From the NCBI RefSeq assembly GCF_042684665.1, contig NZ_JBHULY010000011.1, positions 1 through 64,000 on the forward strand: a stretch of 64,000 nucleotides of DNA, read 5' to 3'. Below the pieces are notes generated by a model. The model was not told where the DNA came from. It ran no database searches and was given only the letters and a program-made list of their open reading frames with translations. This stretch comes from Jejuia rubra. Lineage in GTDB: Bacteria > Bacteroidota > Bacteroidia > Flavobacteriales > Flavobacteriaceae. Of the stretch, positions 1 to 8,420 are shown piece after piece. The translations under genes were made by a program, and so were the position numbers. Each line of letters opens with the position of its first letter. Within the stretch, counting starts at the first letter, position 1.

Positions 1-64
1 AACAATTTACTGATTATCAGTAAGATGAACAACTTTTTTCTTTTAAATCATAATGCACAACGGG

Positions 65-100
65 TTTGTTGATATTTAAATCGAACTCACGTTAATAATA
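65..100. repeat. Dispersed ~36-bp repeat, copy 1 (partner at 60970-61006)
   Basis: The stretch containing TTGTTGATATTTAAATCGA followed by a CACGTTAAT block recurs at 60970-61006 with one mismatch in its first 31 bases. Here it lies about 60 bp upstream of the first VOC gene; the partner lies just past the stop codon of a chimeric gene relic. Nothing else in bases 1-158 looks like a gene; bases 94-158 are the part that is also duplicated upstream of the second VOC gene. Confidence 0.7.
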
Positions 101-158
101 TTTAGTATATTATGCTGAATCATTGAAATTTTCAATCTCAATGCAAACAGAAAAACAT

Positions 159-1046
159 ATGAAGAGAGTACTCCTTTTAATCTTAATACTGTCTTGCCTA
201 TCCATGGGAAAGAAAGCTGAAAAAGCACTTCCCATCTTGGGAATAGCCCATGTAGGGTTTCAGGTGTCAAGCTTAGAGCAATCACGTGCCTTCTATACGG
301 CTTTCTATGGATTTGAATTTGCCTTTGCGGCCTATGAAGATCGAGAGGCCTGGTATTTAAAAATCAATGACGACCAGTTTGTGAAGTTGGTCTCAAAGCC
401 CGAGGGGACGGATGACAATCGCTTAGTGGAAGTCGCATTTCAGGTTTCGGACATCGAAACTACCGTCGTGATGCTCCGAGAAAGAGGCCTCGATCCAACA
501 CCTGTGAAAAAAAGGCCGGATGGCACATTGGCGAGCGTTCTTGTGGATCCGAACGGACATAACCTGATTTTTGTGGAATACACTTCCGATTCCAAGCAAA
601 CACTAGCACGAGGCAAGCATCTAGGGTCCAGACGGGTTTCCGATCGTTTGCTTCATGTGGGCATCACCATTACGGACGAAGATGCGGCCAACAAATTGTA
701 TCGAGACGCTTTGGGCTTTCAGGAGATTTGGCGCGGATCACGCGAGGAAGGTGGTCCAGATGCTTGGGTTAATATGCAGTTACCAGGAGATAGAGGCGAC
801 TACGTTGAATATATTCTCATTAACGATATGAAACTAAATCGAAGGCAAATGGGAACAATGCACCATATGTGCCTTTTAACTGATGATATTCAAAAGGCGC
901 ATCGCGATATGTTATTTAATGCCTTGCCCGATCTTGAACGCTATGGGCCATTGATTGCCCGTAACAACCGCTGGGTGTGCAATGTGCACGATCTCGATGG
1001 TACACGTTGTGAATTAATGGAATCAAAACCGGCCGTAACAAAATGA
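159..1046 (+). CDS. Secreted double-VOC (glyoxalase/dioxygenase-fold) protein, copy 1
   Basis: A 295-residue protein starts with an export signal (MKRVLLLILILSCLSMG) and carries two vicinal-oxygen-chelate modules, roughly residues 28-150 and 175-290. The first opens with GIAHVGFQVSSLEQSRAFY and ends near FVEY; the second opens with LLHVGITITDED and contains MHHMC and CELME. These His/Glu positions are where VOC enzymes usually bind a metal. The ATG at 159 is preferred over a TTG at 123 because the paralogue at 6848 starts at the matching ATG. The stop overlaps the start of the lyase gene (ATGA), so the two are probably co-translated. The reaction is unknown; export and the lyase neighbour suggest a role in handling extracellular sugar or uronate products, which is inference. 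GC looks higher than in most of the window. Confidence 0.85.
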   Translation: MKRVLLLILILSCLSMGKKAEKALPILGIAHVGFQVSSLEQSRAFYTAFYGFEFAFAAYEDREAWYLKINDDQFVKLVSKPEGTDDNRLVEVAFQVSDIETTVVMLRERGLDPTPVKKRPDGTLASVLVDPNGHNLIFVEYTSDSKQTLARGKHLGSRRVSDRLLHVGITITDEDAANKLYRDALGFQEIWRGSREEGGPDAWVNMQLPGDRGDYVEYILINDMKLNRRQMGTMHHMCLLTDDIQKAHRDMLFNALPDLERYGPLIARNNRWVCNVHDLDGTRCELMESKPAVTK

Positions 1047-2335
1047 TGAATACAATAATACCTTCACGTTTCTCCCTGTTGGCAATCCTATTTTTAATGT
1101 TGAGTCCATTTATTCTTCCGCAAGCAGTTTTTGCTCAGGACGAATTAGCCACTACTTCGATTGGAAAAGAAAGTCCTCGTTTCTTCGGTGCAAGACGCGG
1201 CGCCTTGCCAGACGTTAAACAAGGTATTGCGCGAGGTGAAACCTCGCTTATGCCCGCCTACGAAGCCCTGTTGAGGGTGGCGGACGAAGCTTTAGGGATA
1301 AAACCCCCAACGGTAACAGACAAAAAACAACATCCCGTCACCGGGAATCTAAATGACTACTATACTCAGGCGCCCTACCTTTGGCCCGACCCTTCGAAAT
1401 CAGACGGTCTGCCCTACCTGCCGAAGGACGGCATAATAAATCCGGAATCCAGAAACCCAGATTTCGCCGACTACTCACGCGGTCATGAAATCGGCCGTTT
1501 GGTGGAATCTCTCGCCCTCGCTTATTACCTTTCGGGTAAAGAATCATACGCCGCACATGCAGCTCGGTGCCTGCGAGTTTGGTTTATCGACTCCGCTACG
1601 CGAATGAACCCCCACCTTAAGTATGCACAGGCGGTGCCCGGCCGAAACCAAGGGCGGTATATTGGAATGATCGAAGCAGGCGGTGTAGTGAAGGCGGTGG
1701 ACGCTGCGGGGCTATTGGATGGATCGAGGCATTGGAGCGAAGACGATCGGGCTACACTAGAGATTTGGATATCGGAATTTCTGGATTGGTTTATGAATAG
1801 CGATTATGGTCGCGAAGAGATTCAGATGCGACAGAATCATGGTACTATGTTCGACGTAAGAGTCGTGCGCATGGCTCTCGCTTTGGGCAAGCACGACCTA
1901 GCTCGTGAAAGGCTAGAGTCGGTAAAAGAAAACCGTATCGCTCGACAAATAGAACCGGATGGAGCCCAGCCCATGGAGCTGCGCCGCACCAAGTCGTTTA
2001 ACTACTCCGAAATGAATTTGACGGGACTTGCCGAGCTAGCAACTCTTGGCGAGTGGGTCGGGGTGGACTTGTGGACCTACGAGACAGCTGATGGCCGTAG
2101 CATTCGGCGAGCGCTGGAGTTCCTTAGGCCTTATGTTGAGGAAGTGCCAGAAGGTTGGCCTCCCAGGGTCTGGCACTACAAGCAAGTAGTTCCCTTTCTG
2201 CCAGAGATTCTCGCTCCTGCATTTCGTATGGCGAGCATAGGGTATCAGGATGAGGAGTACGAAGCAATTGTTTCGCAGTTCCCTAGTTTTAGGGAATCAA
2301 GCTTTCAGCTAAAGCATCCAAAACGCTCGTTTTGA
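1043..2335 (+). CDS. Secreted alginate-lyase-family polysaccharide lyase
   Basis: A 430-residue protein with a signal peptide (about residues 1-31, ending FAQ-DE) and one alpha/alpha-barrel domain typical of the alginate lyase family (Pfam Alginate_lyase). Visible family motifs are YLWPDP, RGHEIGRLVESLALAYYLSG, RQNHGTMFDV (N265-H266) and QIEPDGAQPMELRRTKSFNY; the Asn-His pair and the late Arg/Tyr block are the expected catalytic and substrate-binding positions. It overlaps the VOC gene by 4 bp. The substrate is not certain: members of this family cut alginate or other uronic-acid polysaccharides. A decayed fragment of a second copy lies at 7737-7889. Base composition looks GC-rich relative to the chromosome core at 11-60 kb. 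Confidence 0.85.
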   Translation: MMNTIIPSRFSLLAILFLMLSPFILPQAVFAQDELATTSIGKESPRFFGARRGALPDVKQGIARGETSLMPAYEALLRVADEALGIKPPTVTDKKQHPVTGNLNDYYTQAPYLWPDPSKSDGLPYLPKDGIINPESRNPDFADYSRGHEIGRLVESLALAYYLSGKESYAAHAARCLRVWFIDSATRMNPHLKYAQAVPGRNQGRYIGMIEAGGVVKAVDAAGLLDGSRHWSEDDRATLEIWISEFLDWFMNSDYGREEIQMRQNHGTMFDVRVVRMALALGKHDLARERLESVKENRIARQIEPDGAQPMELRRTKSFNYSEMNLTGLAELATLGEWVGVDLWTYETADGRSIRRALEFLRPYVEEVPEGWPPRVWHYKQVVPFLPEILAPAFRMASIGYQDEEYEAIVSQFPSFRESSFQLKHPKRSF

Positions 2336-2571
2336 GCTTGCTCGTCATGGAGCATTCGGTTGCATTGTATTTAATAATTAACACATCAATAGCGCCCCAG
2401 AATCAATAATCGATTTTAAAAAGATTAAAAGAACCTGAAGGCCACGGCTTTATATGCAAATACTGAAGATTTATCCGAGGCTATGCGCAATCCATTGACA
2501 TGTTGACGCAAGTATCTGTCAAACAAATATTTAATACACCTTTAATAGTAAGGCAACTAACGAACACTACA

Positions 2572-3957
2572 ATGCAAAATCGAAGAAAATTTATTAAAAA
2601 CTCGTCCATGGCGACTATCGGATTGACATCTGGTTTACTGACATCAGCCATGTCTATGACATCGGTCATAGGGGCGAACGAAAAAATCCGGATGGGGTTT
2701 ATCGGCCTTGGTAATCGCGGGACTCTGTTGTTGAACTGGTTTATGGAAAACCCTGATGTGGAAGTGGTCGCCTTGTGTGATGTTTACGAACCCTACACCC
2801 TGCGCGACCGCTCAAAGGTGACCGAACGTTATCTTGAAATCGGCAAAGTCCCAAAAATGGGAGAAGACTTCGGATCGAAGGTAAAACGCTATACCGATTT
2901 CCGAAAACTACTTGAGCAAAAAGATATAGATGCGGTATGTATCGCCACCCCGGATCACTGGCATGCGATACAGACGATTGCCGCTTTGGAGGCCGGAAAA
3001 CACGTTTATGTTGAAAAACCATTGACCATTACCATTAAAGAGGGTCGGGCCATGGTAAATGCACAAAAGAAATCCGGTAAGGTCTGTGCGGTCGGATTGA
3101 ACCGCAGGGGCTCATCGATTTACCAACATTTGGCCAAAGAAGTCCAGAGTGGTATTATCGGTAAGGTCACTACTGCCCGCGCACAACGTACCAGCAATAT
3201 GTACCCTAACGGCATTGGTATGCTTCAACCGGAGGAACCACCAAAGGATTTTGATTGGGATATGTGGTTGGGGCCTCGGGCTTTCCGACCGTATCAATAT
3301 AATATCGCCCCATATTTTTTCCGTTGGTGGAAAGAATACTCATCACAAATGGGCAATTGGGGTGTGCATTTTATGGATGTCATCCGTTGGATGTTGAATG
3401 AGCAGGCTCCCGTTGCCATAACCGCTACCGGCGGAAAATTTGCGGTTCAAGATGATCGTAATATTCCCGATACCATGGAAGTTCTCTTTGAAATGCCTTC
3501 AAAAACGATAATAAAATTCAGTATCCATGAAGCCAGTGGAGGTGGTGCTATTTCAGGAGGAGAAGTTGAATTACACGGGGCAAAGGGTAATTTAATCGCC
3601 GACCAAAATGGCTATTCGATATCATCCGCGCAACCCGGACAGTTTCAGACCTGGAACACCTTGGTCGAGCCAATTGAAAAGAAATTGGAGGGCAGTGCCG
3701 AATTCGGAGATATGGGAAGCAAAGAGAATTCCACGGGTAACCTCATCCGTAATTTTTTGGATTGTATAAAAGATGGTGGAGAGCCGCTTTGCTCGTTGGA
3801 AGAGGGCCACCGCTCCACAAGTTTTGCGCATTTGGCCAATATTTCATTGGAACTAGGGCAACGCATTGAATGGGATGCGGTAAACGAACGTATCACCAAT
3901 AGCGAAAAGGCAAACGATTACCTGCACTACGAATATCGCGCCCCTTGGAGACTCTAA
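2572..3957 (+). CDS. Tat-exported Gfo/Idh/MocA family oxidoreductase
   Basis: 461 residues from the ATG at 2572, which places a twin-arginine signal (NRRKFIKNSSMATIGL) at the very N-terminus; a longer frame from 2500 would bury it. The Rossmann motif GFIGLGNRG follows the signal, then ALCDVYEP, CIATPDHWHA and the family hallmark YVEKPLT, and the GNWGVHFMDVIRW segment typical of the C-terminal substrate domain. Family members oxidise or reduce sugars or their derivatives using a tightly bound NAD(P). It is first in a tight three-gene run (gaps of 12 and 4 bp), all Tat-exported. The substrate cannot be read from sequence. Confidence 0.88.
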   Translation: MQNRRKFIKNSSMATIGLTSGLLTSAMSMTSVIGANEKIRMGFIGLGNRGTLLLNWFMENPDVEVVALCDVYEPYTLRDRSKVTERYLEIGKVPKMGEDFGSKVKRYTDFRKLLEQKDIDAVCIATPDHWHAIQTIAALEAGKHVYVEKPLTITIKEGRAMVNAQKKSGKVCAVGLNRRGSSIYQHLAKEVQSGIIGKVTTARAQRTSNMYPNGIGMLQPEEPPKDFDWDMWLGPRAFRPYQYNIAPYFFRWWKEYSSQMGNWGVHFMDVIRWMLNEQAPVAITATGGKFAVQDDRNIPDTMEVLFEMPSKTIIKFSIHEASGGGAISGGEVELHGAKGNLIADQNGYSISSAQPGQFQTWNTLVEPIEKKLEGSAEFGDMGSKENSTGNLIRNFLDCIKDGGEPLCSLEEGHRSTSFAHLANISLELGQRIEWDAVNERITNSEKANDYLHYEYRAPWRL

Positions 3958-3969
3958 ATTAATAAGACT

Positions 3970-4923
3970 ATGAAGAATAATCGAAGAAAGTTTATAAAGC
4001 AAACAGCGCTTGCGACAGCGGCCATTCCCTTTTCAAATGTAATAGCTGCAACCAAAAGTGCGCCAAAATTAAAACAATATCCAATCAATTTCTTTACCAA
4101 GCCTCTCGATAAATATGACCCAGATTTTTTGATGGATACCGTAAAAATGGCAGGTTTTGATGGACTAGACCCCACAGTTAGGCCAAAAGGTTGTGTATTG
4201 CCGGAAGCGGTGGAAGACGATTTACCCAAAATCATCGAAATGGCAAAACAAAAAGGATTGACCGTTGAGATGATGGTAAGTAACATCACAAAGGCTGACG
4301 ACCCAATGGCTGAAAAGGTATTATCTACCGCTGCCAAACATGGGATTAAACATTATCGTTTAGGGTACTATAAATATGATATGAAGCTTGGGGTACGATC
4401 TTCCATTGAAAAGATAAAAAGCGAAATGGAAGCACTAGCCGAAATCAATAGACATATAGGAATCCAAGGAGGCTATCAAAATCATGCAGGAACCTGGTTC
4501 GGAGCTTCTATGTGGGATTTGGCGGAAGTGCTGAACGATATTCCCAAAGCGTGGATGAGTAATCAGTTCGATATTCGACATGCGGTTTGCGAAGGCAACA
4601 AATCGTGGATAACATCCATGCACCTATTGGCAGAAAAAATAGGCTCACTTGCGATAAAGGATTTCACATGGGATATTCAAGGAAGTCAATCAAAAGTCAA
4701 AAAACTTCCGCTTGGAGAGGGCATCGTCGATTTCGATTTATATTTTAAAACCCTGAAAACTTTGGGTATTGTTGCGCCCATAACGATTCATGCGGAATAT
4801 GAGTTGTTAAGTGCTGAAGAAGAAAGATTATCGCCAGGGCAACAACAGAAAATTTTGGTTTCAAAACTTAAAAAAGATGTGGATTTCATCCGCGAGAACC
4901 TTGTAAAACATCAGTTAAACTAA
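3970..4923 (+). CDS. Tat-exported sugar phosphate isomerase/epimerase-like TIM-barrel protein
   Basis: 317 residues with an N-terminal Tat signal (NNRRKFIKQTALATAAIPF) and a xylose-isomerase-like TIM barrel (AP_endonuc_2 type). Segments AGFDGLDPTVRPKG, YQNHAGTWFGASMWDL, NQFDIRHAVCEG, LAIKDFTWD and ITIHAEYE are the usual strand ends carrying metal-binding Asp, His and Glu residues. It lies between the Gfo/Idh/MocA gene and the enolase-superfamily gene, with intergenic gaps of 12 and 4 bp. In many Bacteroidota such barrel proteins accompany Gfo/Idh/MocA oxidoreductases in sugar catabolism; the exact reaction here is unknown. Confidence 0.85.
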   Translation: MKNNRRKFIKQTALATAAIPFSNVIAATKSAPKLKQYPINFFTKPLDKYDPDFLMDTVKMAGFDGLDPTVRPKGCVLPEAVEDDLPKIIEMAKQKGLTVEMMVSNITKADDPMAEKVLSTAAKHGIKHYRLGYYKYDMKLGVRSSIEKIKSEMEALAEINRHIGIQGGYQNHAGTWFGASMWDLAEVLNDIPKAWMSNQFDIRHAVCEGNKSWITSMHLLAEKIGSLAIKDFTWDIQGSQSKVKKLPLGEGIVDFDLYFKTLKTLGIVAPITIHAEYELLSAEEERLSPGQQQKILVSKLKKDVDFIRENLVKHQLN

Positions 4924-4927
4924 CCAC

Positions 4928-6328
4928 ATGGGAACTAACTCACGAAGAACATTTATAAAAAACGGATTGTTAGCCTCTGGGGCAATGGCCGTTACCCATC
5001 CTGTAAATCTATTTGCCAATTCAAAAGAACAACCCATGAAAAACATTACGATAAAAACCGTAAACTCTAATTTTGAGAGAGAACCGCTCATCCGCCCCTT
5101 TGGATTTAAAGGCGGGTATATGTCCGAAATCTGGCAAACCATCAGTTATCTTGAGAGTACTTCCGGACAGCACCAAATCGGTCTCTGTACTCAAAATGTG
5201 CTCTGGTCCGATGCGAAGGTTTTTGCCAATAATTCAGAAAGTGCCGGCAATGCACTGATGTATGCCATAACGGAACGGGCACAACAAATGATCAAGGGGC
5301 AAAGTTTTACGAGTCCCGTTGATTTGCTTGACCAAATGCTTCCTGAAGTGTACGAATATGCCAAGAAAGTAACTTCCAATCCAGATTTGAGAAAGACCTT
5401 TGCGCTTAATGCATTGGTCGGTGTCGATAATGCCTTATGGCTTTTGTATGCCCAAGAAAACGGATTTACCACTTTCGATGACATGATTCCGAAAGCGTAC
5501 AAACCTTCTCTTTCACATAATCATGAAAAAGCGGCGGCCATTCCATTGATGGCTTATACGATTCCCATTGATGAGATTAAAACAGCGGTGGATAAAGGCT
5601 ATTTTTTCATGAAGATAAAAATCGGGCAACCGGGTACACAAGCAGAAATGCTTGAAAAGGACAAAGCTAGATTATCAGCCATTCACAAAGCCATTGGCGC
5701 TGTACGCACACCCTATTCCAAAAATGGAAAATTACCCTATTATTTTGATGCTAATGGAAGATATGAGAAGAAAGAGACTTTGCTAAAGCTTCTGGACCAT
5801 GCCAAAAAAATAGGTGCTTTCGAACAAATAGCCATCATCGAAGAACCTTTTGCCGAGGAGTTGGAATTCGACGTTTCTGATATTCCCGTTCGGTTAGCGG
5901 CCGATGAAAGCGCCCACACCGACGAAGACGCCATTAAGCGAATGGAAATGGGCTATAAGGCCATAGCTTTAAAGGCGATAGCGAAAACCTTAAGCATGAC
6001 AATGAAAATTGCTCAAGCGGCCTATGAACGTGATATTCCCTGTTTCTGTGCCGACCTAACGGTCAATCCGATATTGGTCGAATGGAACAAAAATGTAGCG
6101 GCACGACTAAAGCCATTCCCAGGAATGGGAAATCTCGGTCTTGTTGAAAGTAACGGCCATCAAAACTATAAAAACTGGAACACCATGTTAACATACCATC
6201 CACATTCAAATGCCAGCTGGGTAAACGCGAAAAAAGGTGTATACAAGTTGAATGAGGATTTCTATCGGAAAAGCGGCGGTATTTTTGACCGTTCGGAACA
6301 TTATGAATCTATCTTTGCAAAGCCCTAG
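4928..6328 (+). CDS. Tat-exported enolase-superfamily enzyme (mandelate racemase/muconate lactonizing type)
   Basis: 466 residues with a twin-arginine signal (NSRRTFIKNGLLASGAMAV). The barrel shows the superfamily KxK motif in FMKIKIGQPG, a metal Asp in YYFDANGRY, a metal Glu in AIIEEPFAEE, the third acidic position in LAADESAHTDEDA, and a late Lys in IALKAIAKT. Such enzymes abstract an alpha-proton next to a carboxylate and act as sugar-acid dehydratases, epimerases or racemases. Last gene of the Tat trio. An export signal on this class is unusual, since most characterised members are cytoplasmic. The substrate is not assignable; a sugar acid fits the nearby lyase but this is inference. Confidence 0.85.
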   Translation: MGTNSRRTFIKNGLLASGAMAVTHPVNLFANSKEQPMKNITIKTVNSNFEREPLIRPFGFKGGYMSEIWQTISYLESTSGQHQIGLCTQNVLWSDAKVFANNSESAGNALMYAITERAQQMIKGQSFTSPVDLLDQMLPEVYEYAKKVTSNPDLRKTFALNALVGVDNALWLLYAQENGFTTFDDMIPKAYKPSLSHNHEKAAAIPLMAYTIPIDEIKTAVDKGYFFMKIKIGQPGTQAEMLEKDKARLSAIHKAIGAVRTPYSKNGKLPYYFDANGRYEKKETLLKLLDHAKKIGAFEQIAIIEEPFAEELEFDVSDIPVRLAADESAHTDEDAIKRMEMGYKAIALKAIAKTLSMTMKIAQAAYERDIPCFCADLTVNPILVEWNKNVAARLKPFPGMGNLGLVESNGHQNYKNWNTMLTYHPHSNASWVNAKKGVYKLNEDFYRKSGGIFDRSEHYESIFAKP

Positions 6329-6432
6329 TTAAATTTAAAAATTGTCGCATTAGCTGTTTCCTTTGGTGGGTTCTTAACAACCTGATATTCCAATACGTTC
6401 TTTACAACCTTAAGAGAAAAAGATGACCGGCA
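6325..6432 (-). pseudogene. Possible C-terminal gene fragment
   Basis: On the minus strand about 34 codons read SFSLKVVKNVLEYQVV, then KNPPKETANATIFKFN and a stop that overlaps the stop of the enolase-superfamily gene. The composition is protein-like, but there is an in-frame stop just upstream and no start. It may be the tail of a lost gene. The rest of 6433-6847 (about 400 bp) shows no gene; its last ~65 bases match the leader of the first VOC gene. Confidence 0.25.
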
Positions 6433-6847
6433 CCTCTAGTAAGCCACTAGCTTGAAGACCGTTTTAGTTCGCCTCTTTTCTTCTGGCAATTTAATAATTC
6501 AAAGTAAGGGAGACCGTTAGCTATAATTTGTACAAAAATTCAGTACCATAATATTGACATGTGTTTTAATCCTCTCTTTTGTGCTTTCTTGTTTATATTC
6601 TACTTCACACCCTCAATATGATTCCCAACAGTCCTTAAACCTTCATCAACATATACATAATCACGATCTATTTGCTCAACATTTTGAAGGTAAGCATATT
6701 ACAAACTAATTTGCAGTTACCAAACTCTTGATATAACAAGAGGGAAGCGAACGGAAATAAGGCAATCTTTACTAAATACCTAATAATATTTTAGTATCTT
6801 AAACTCGCTCATAGTGCTTTTCAATCTCAATCTAAACACAAAAACGT

Positions 6848-7735
6848 ATGAAGAAATTACTCGTTTTAATCCTAATAGTATCTTGGCTATCGATGGGAAT
6901 GAAAACTAAAAAAACACTGCCCATCTTGGGAATAGCCCACGTGGCGTTTCAAGTATCAAGTTTGGAGCAATCGTGTGCCTTCTATTCGGATATCTATGGA
7001 TTCGAATTCGCCTTTGCGGCGGATGAGGATCAGGAGGCTTGGTATTTAAAAATCAACGACGACCAGTTCGTGAAGTTGGTCTCAAAGCCTGGGGGGACGG
7101 ATGACAATCGGTTAGTGGAAATTGCTTTTCAGGTTTCGGACATCGAAACTACCTTAAAGATACTCCGAGAAAGAGGGCTCGATCCGACACCCGTGGAAAA
7201 AAAGCCAGATGGCACCTTGGCGAGCAGTCTTGAAGACCCCAGCGGACATCAATTGATTTTTGTTGAATACACCTCCGATTCCAAGCAGGCGCTATCACGA
7301 GGCAAGCATCTAGGATCGAGACGGATTTCCGATCGTTTACTCCATGTGGGCATCACAATTACGGACGAAGAGGCGGCCAACGAATTATATCGAGATGCTT
7401 TAGCCTTTCAGGAGATTAGGCGGGAACCGGCTAAGGATGGCGGTCCGTATGGTTGGGTGAATATGCAGATGCCAGGAGATAGGGGTGACTATGTTGAGTT
7501 TATAATTATAAACGATATGAAACTGAGTAGAAAGCAAATGGGAACAATGCATCATATGTGCATTATGACTGATGATACTCGAAAGGCGCATCGCGATATG
7601 TTATTTAATGGCTTGCCCGATCTTAAGCGCTACAAGCCGATGATTGGTCGCAGTAAGCGCTGGCTGTGCAATGTGCATGATATCGATGGTACGCGCGTTG
7701 AATTAATGGAATCAAAAGAAGCCGATACAAAATGA
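6848..7735 (+). CDS. Secreted double-VOC protein, copy 2
   Basis: 295 residues, the same length as the gene at 159-1046 and aligning without gaps over almost every segment. It keeps the export signal (MKKLLVLILIVSWLSMG) and both VOC modules, including GIAHVAFQVSSLEQS, LLHVGITITDEEAA and the MHHMC segment. Differences are spread evenly, so the copies are not recent. The ~65 bases upstream also match, so the duplicated unit included the leader. The start of a lyase gene is preserved at the stop (ATGATGAA at 7732-7739) but the lyase itself is reduced to the fragment described next. Confidence 0.85.
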   Translation: MKKLLVLILIVSWLSMGMKTKKTLPILGIAHVAFQVSSLEQSCAFYSDIYGFEFAFAADEDQEAWYLKINDDQFVKLVSKPGGTDDNRLVEIAFQVSDIETTLKILRERGLDPTPVEKKPDGTLASSLEDPSGHQLIFVEYTSDSKQALSRGKHLGSRRISDRLLHVGITITDEEAANELYRDALAFQEIRREPAKDGGPYGWVNMQMPGDRGDYVEFIIINDMKLSRKQMGTMHHMCIMTDDTRKAHRDMLFNGLPDLKRYKPMIGRSKRWLCNVHDIDGTRVELMESKEADTK

Positions 7736-7736
7736 T

Positions 7737-7889
7737 GAAGAGGTACAGATGCGACAGCATCATGGCACGATGTTCAACGTAAGCGTTGTGCACTTAGCGC
7801 TCTCTTTGGGCAAGCAAGACCTAACCCTTAAAAAGCTAGAGTCGGTAAAAGAAAATCGTATCGCTCAACAAACAGAACCGGATGGCGCA
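7737..7889 (+). pseudogene. Decayed internal fragment of a second alginate-lyase gene
   Basis: About 153 bases match bases 1817-1968 of the intact lyase (codons about 259-309). The fragment reads EEVQMRQHHGTMFNVSVV, then LALSLGKQDLTLKKLESVKE and NRIAQQTEPDGA, with no stop codon inside, but it has lost everything before and after. The join to the ATGATGAA start shares a few bases with the deleted sequence (GAAGAG), pointing to a short-homology deletion. The Asn of the NHGT motif is His here. Not translatable from the retained ATG, which lies in another frame. Confidence 0.85.
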
Positions 7890-7976
7890 TTGCGCTTGGT
7901 ATTTGACCACTAATCGGACACGATTTCCCAGCTACACTTGGTTTTTCGGCGATACAGACTTTCATTTCATGGATTG

Positions 7977-8024
7977 GATTCCCGCCTACACTTCGACTAC
8001 GCTCAGTGACCACGCGGGAATGAC
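7977..8024. repeat. Palindromic intergenic repeat (GGATTCCCGC...GCGGGAATGAC)
   Basis: Inverted arms GATTCCCGC and GCGGGAATGAC enclose about 30 bases. It belongs to a loose family of ATTCC...GGAATGAC hairpins also present at 11076-11107, 18341-18365, 49945-49984 and about 60856-60935. It lies between the lyase fragment and the restriction-modification genes. The remaining gene-free bases from 8025 to 8420 show no ORF or clear RNA. Confidence 0.6.
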
Positions 8025-8420
8025 AGTTTCAGCGTATATTTCTATGCAAGCGCATAGAAAAGATTTTTTTTCAAAGCGATGCAAAATAGAAATTAAAGCA
8101 AGTATTTAAAAAGGGAGTTGTTCCGAGTTATTAATGGGTACTTCCTTTGTTTTGAAACTTGTCTTTATGAAAATATTTAGCCTGCTTTTGTTTACAGCTA
8201 GTATCAATTATAAAAGCACCTCTCGTTACTGTAAATCTGTAATACTTCATACTAATCCCATCACACATCCAGTCATTTAGCTTATTCCCTGTTCTCAAGC
8301 CAAAACTGAAAAACTAAAAGACATGTTCTTTTCCGACGATAAAATCTGCGTTGACAAAATTGTTAAGAAAATACATTTTAAACTGAGAATAAAATATTAT
8401 ATTCTTTGCATCTTTACGAA

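Noticed and set aside
8400..8408. TATTCTTTG as -7 box of the methyltransferase gene
   Set aside because: The spacing inside the box is one base too long for TAnnTTTG; not reported as a promoter.
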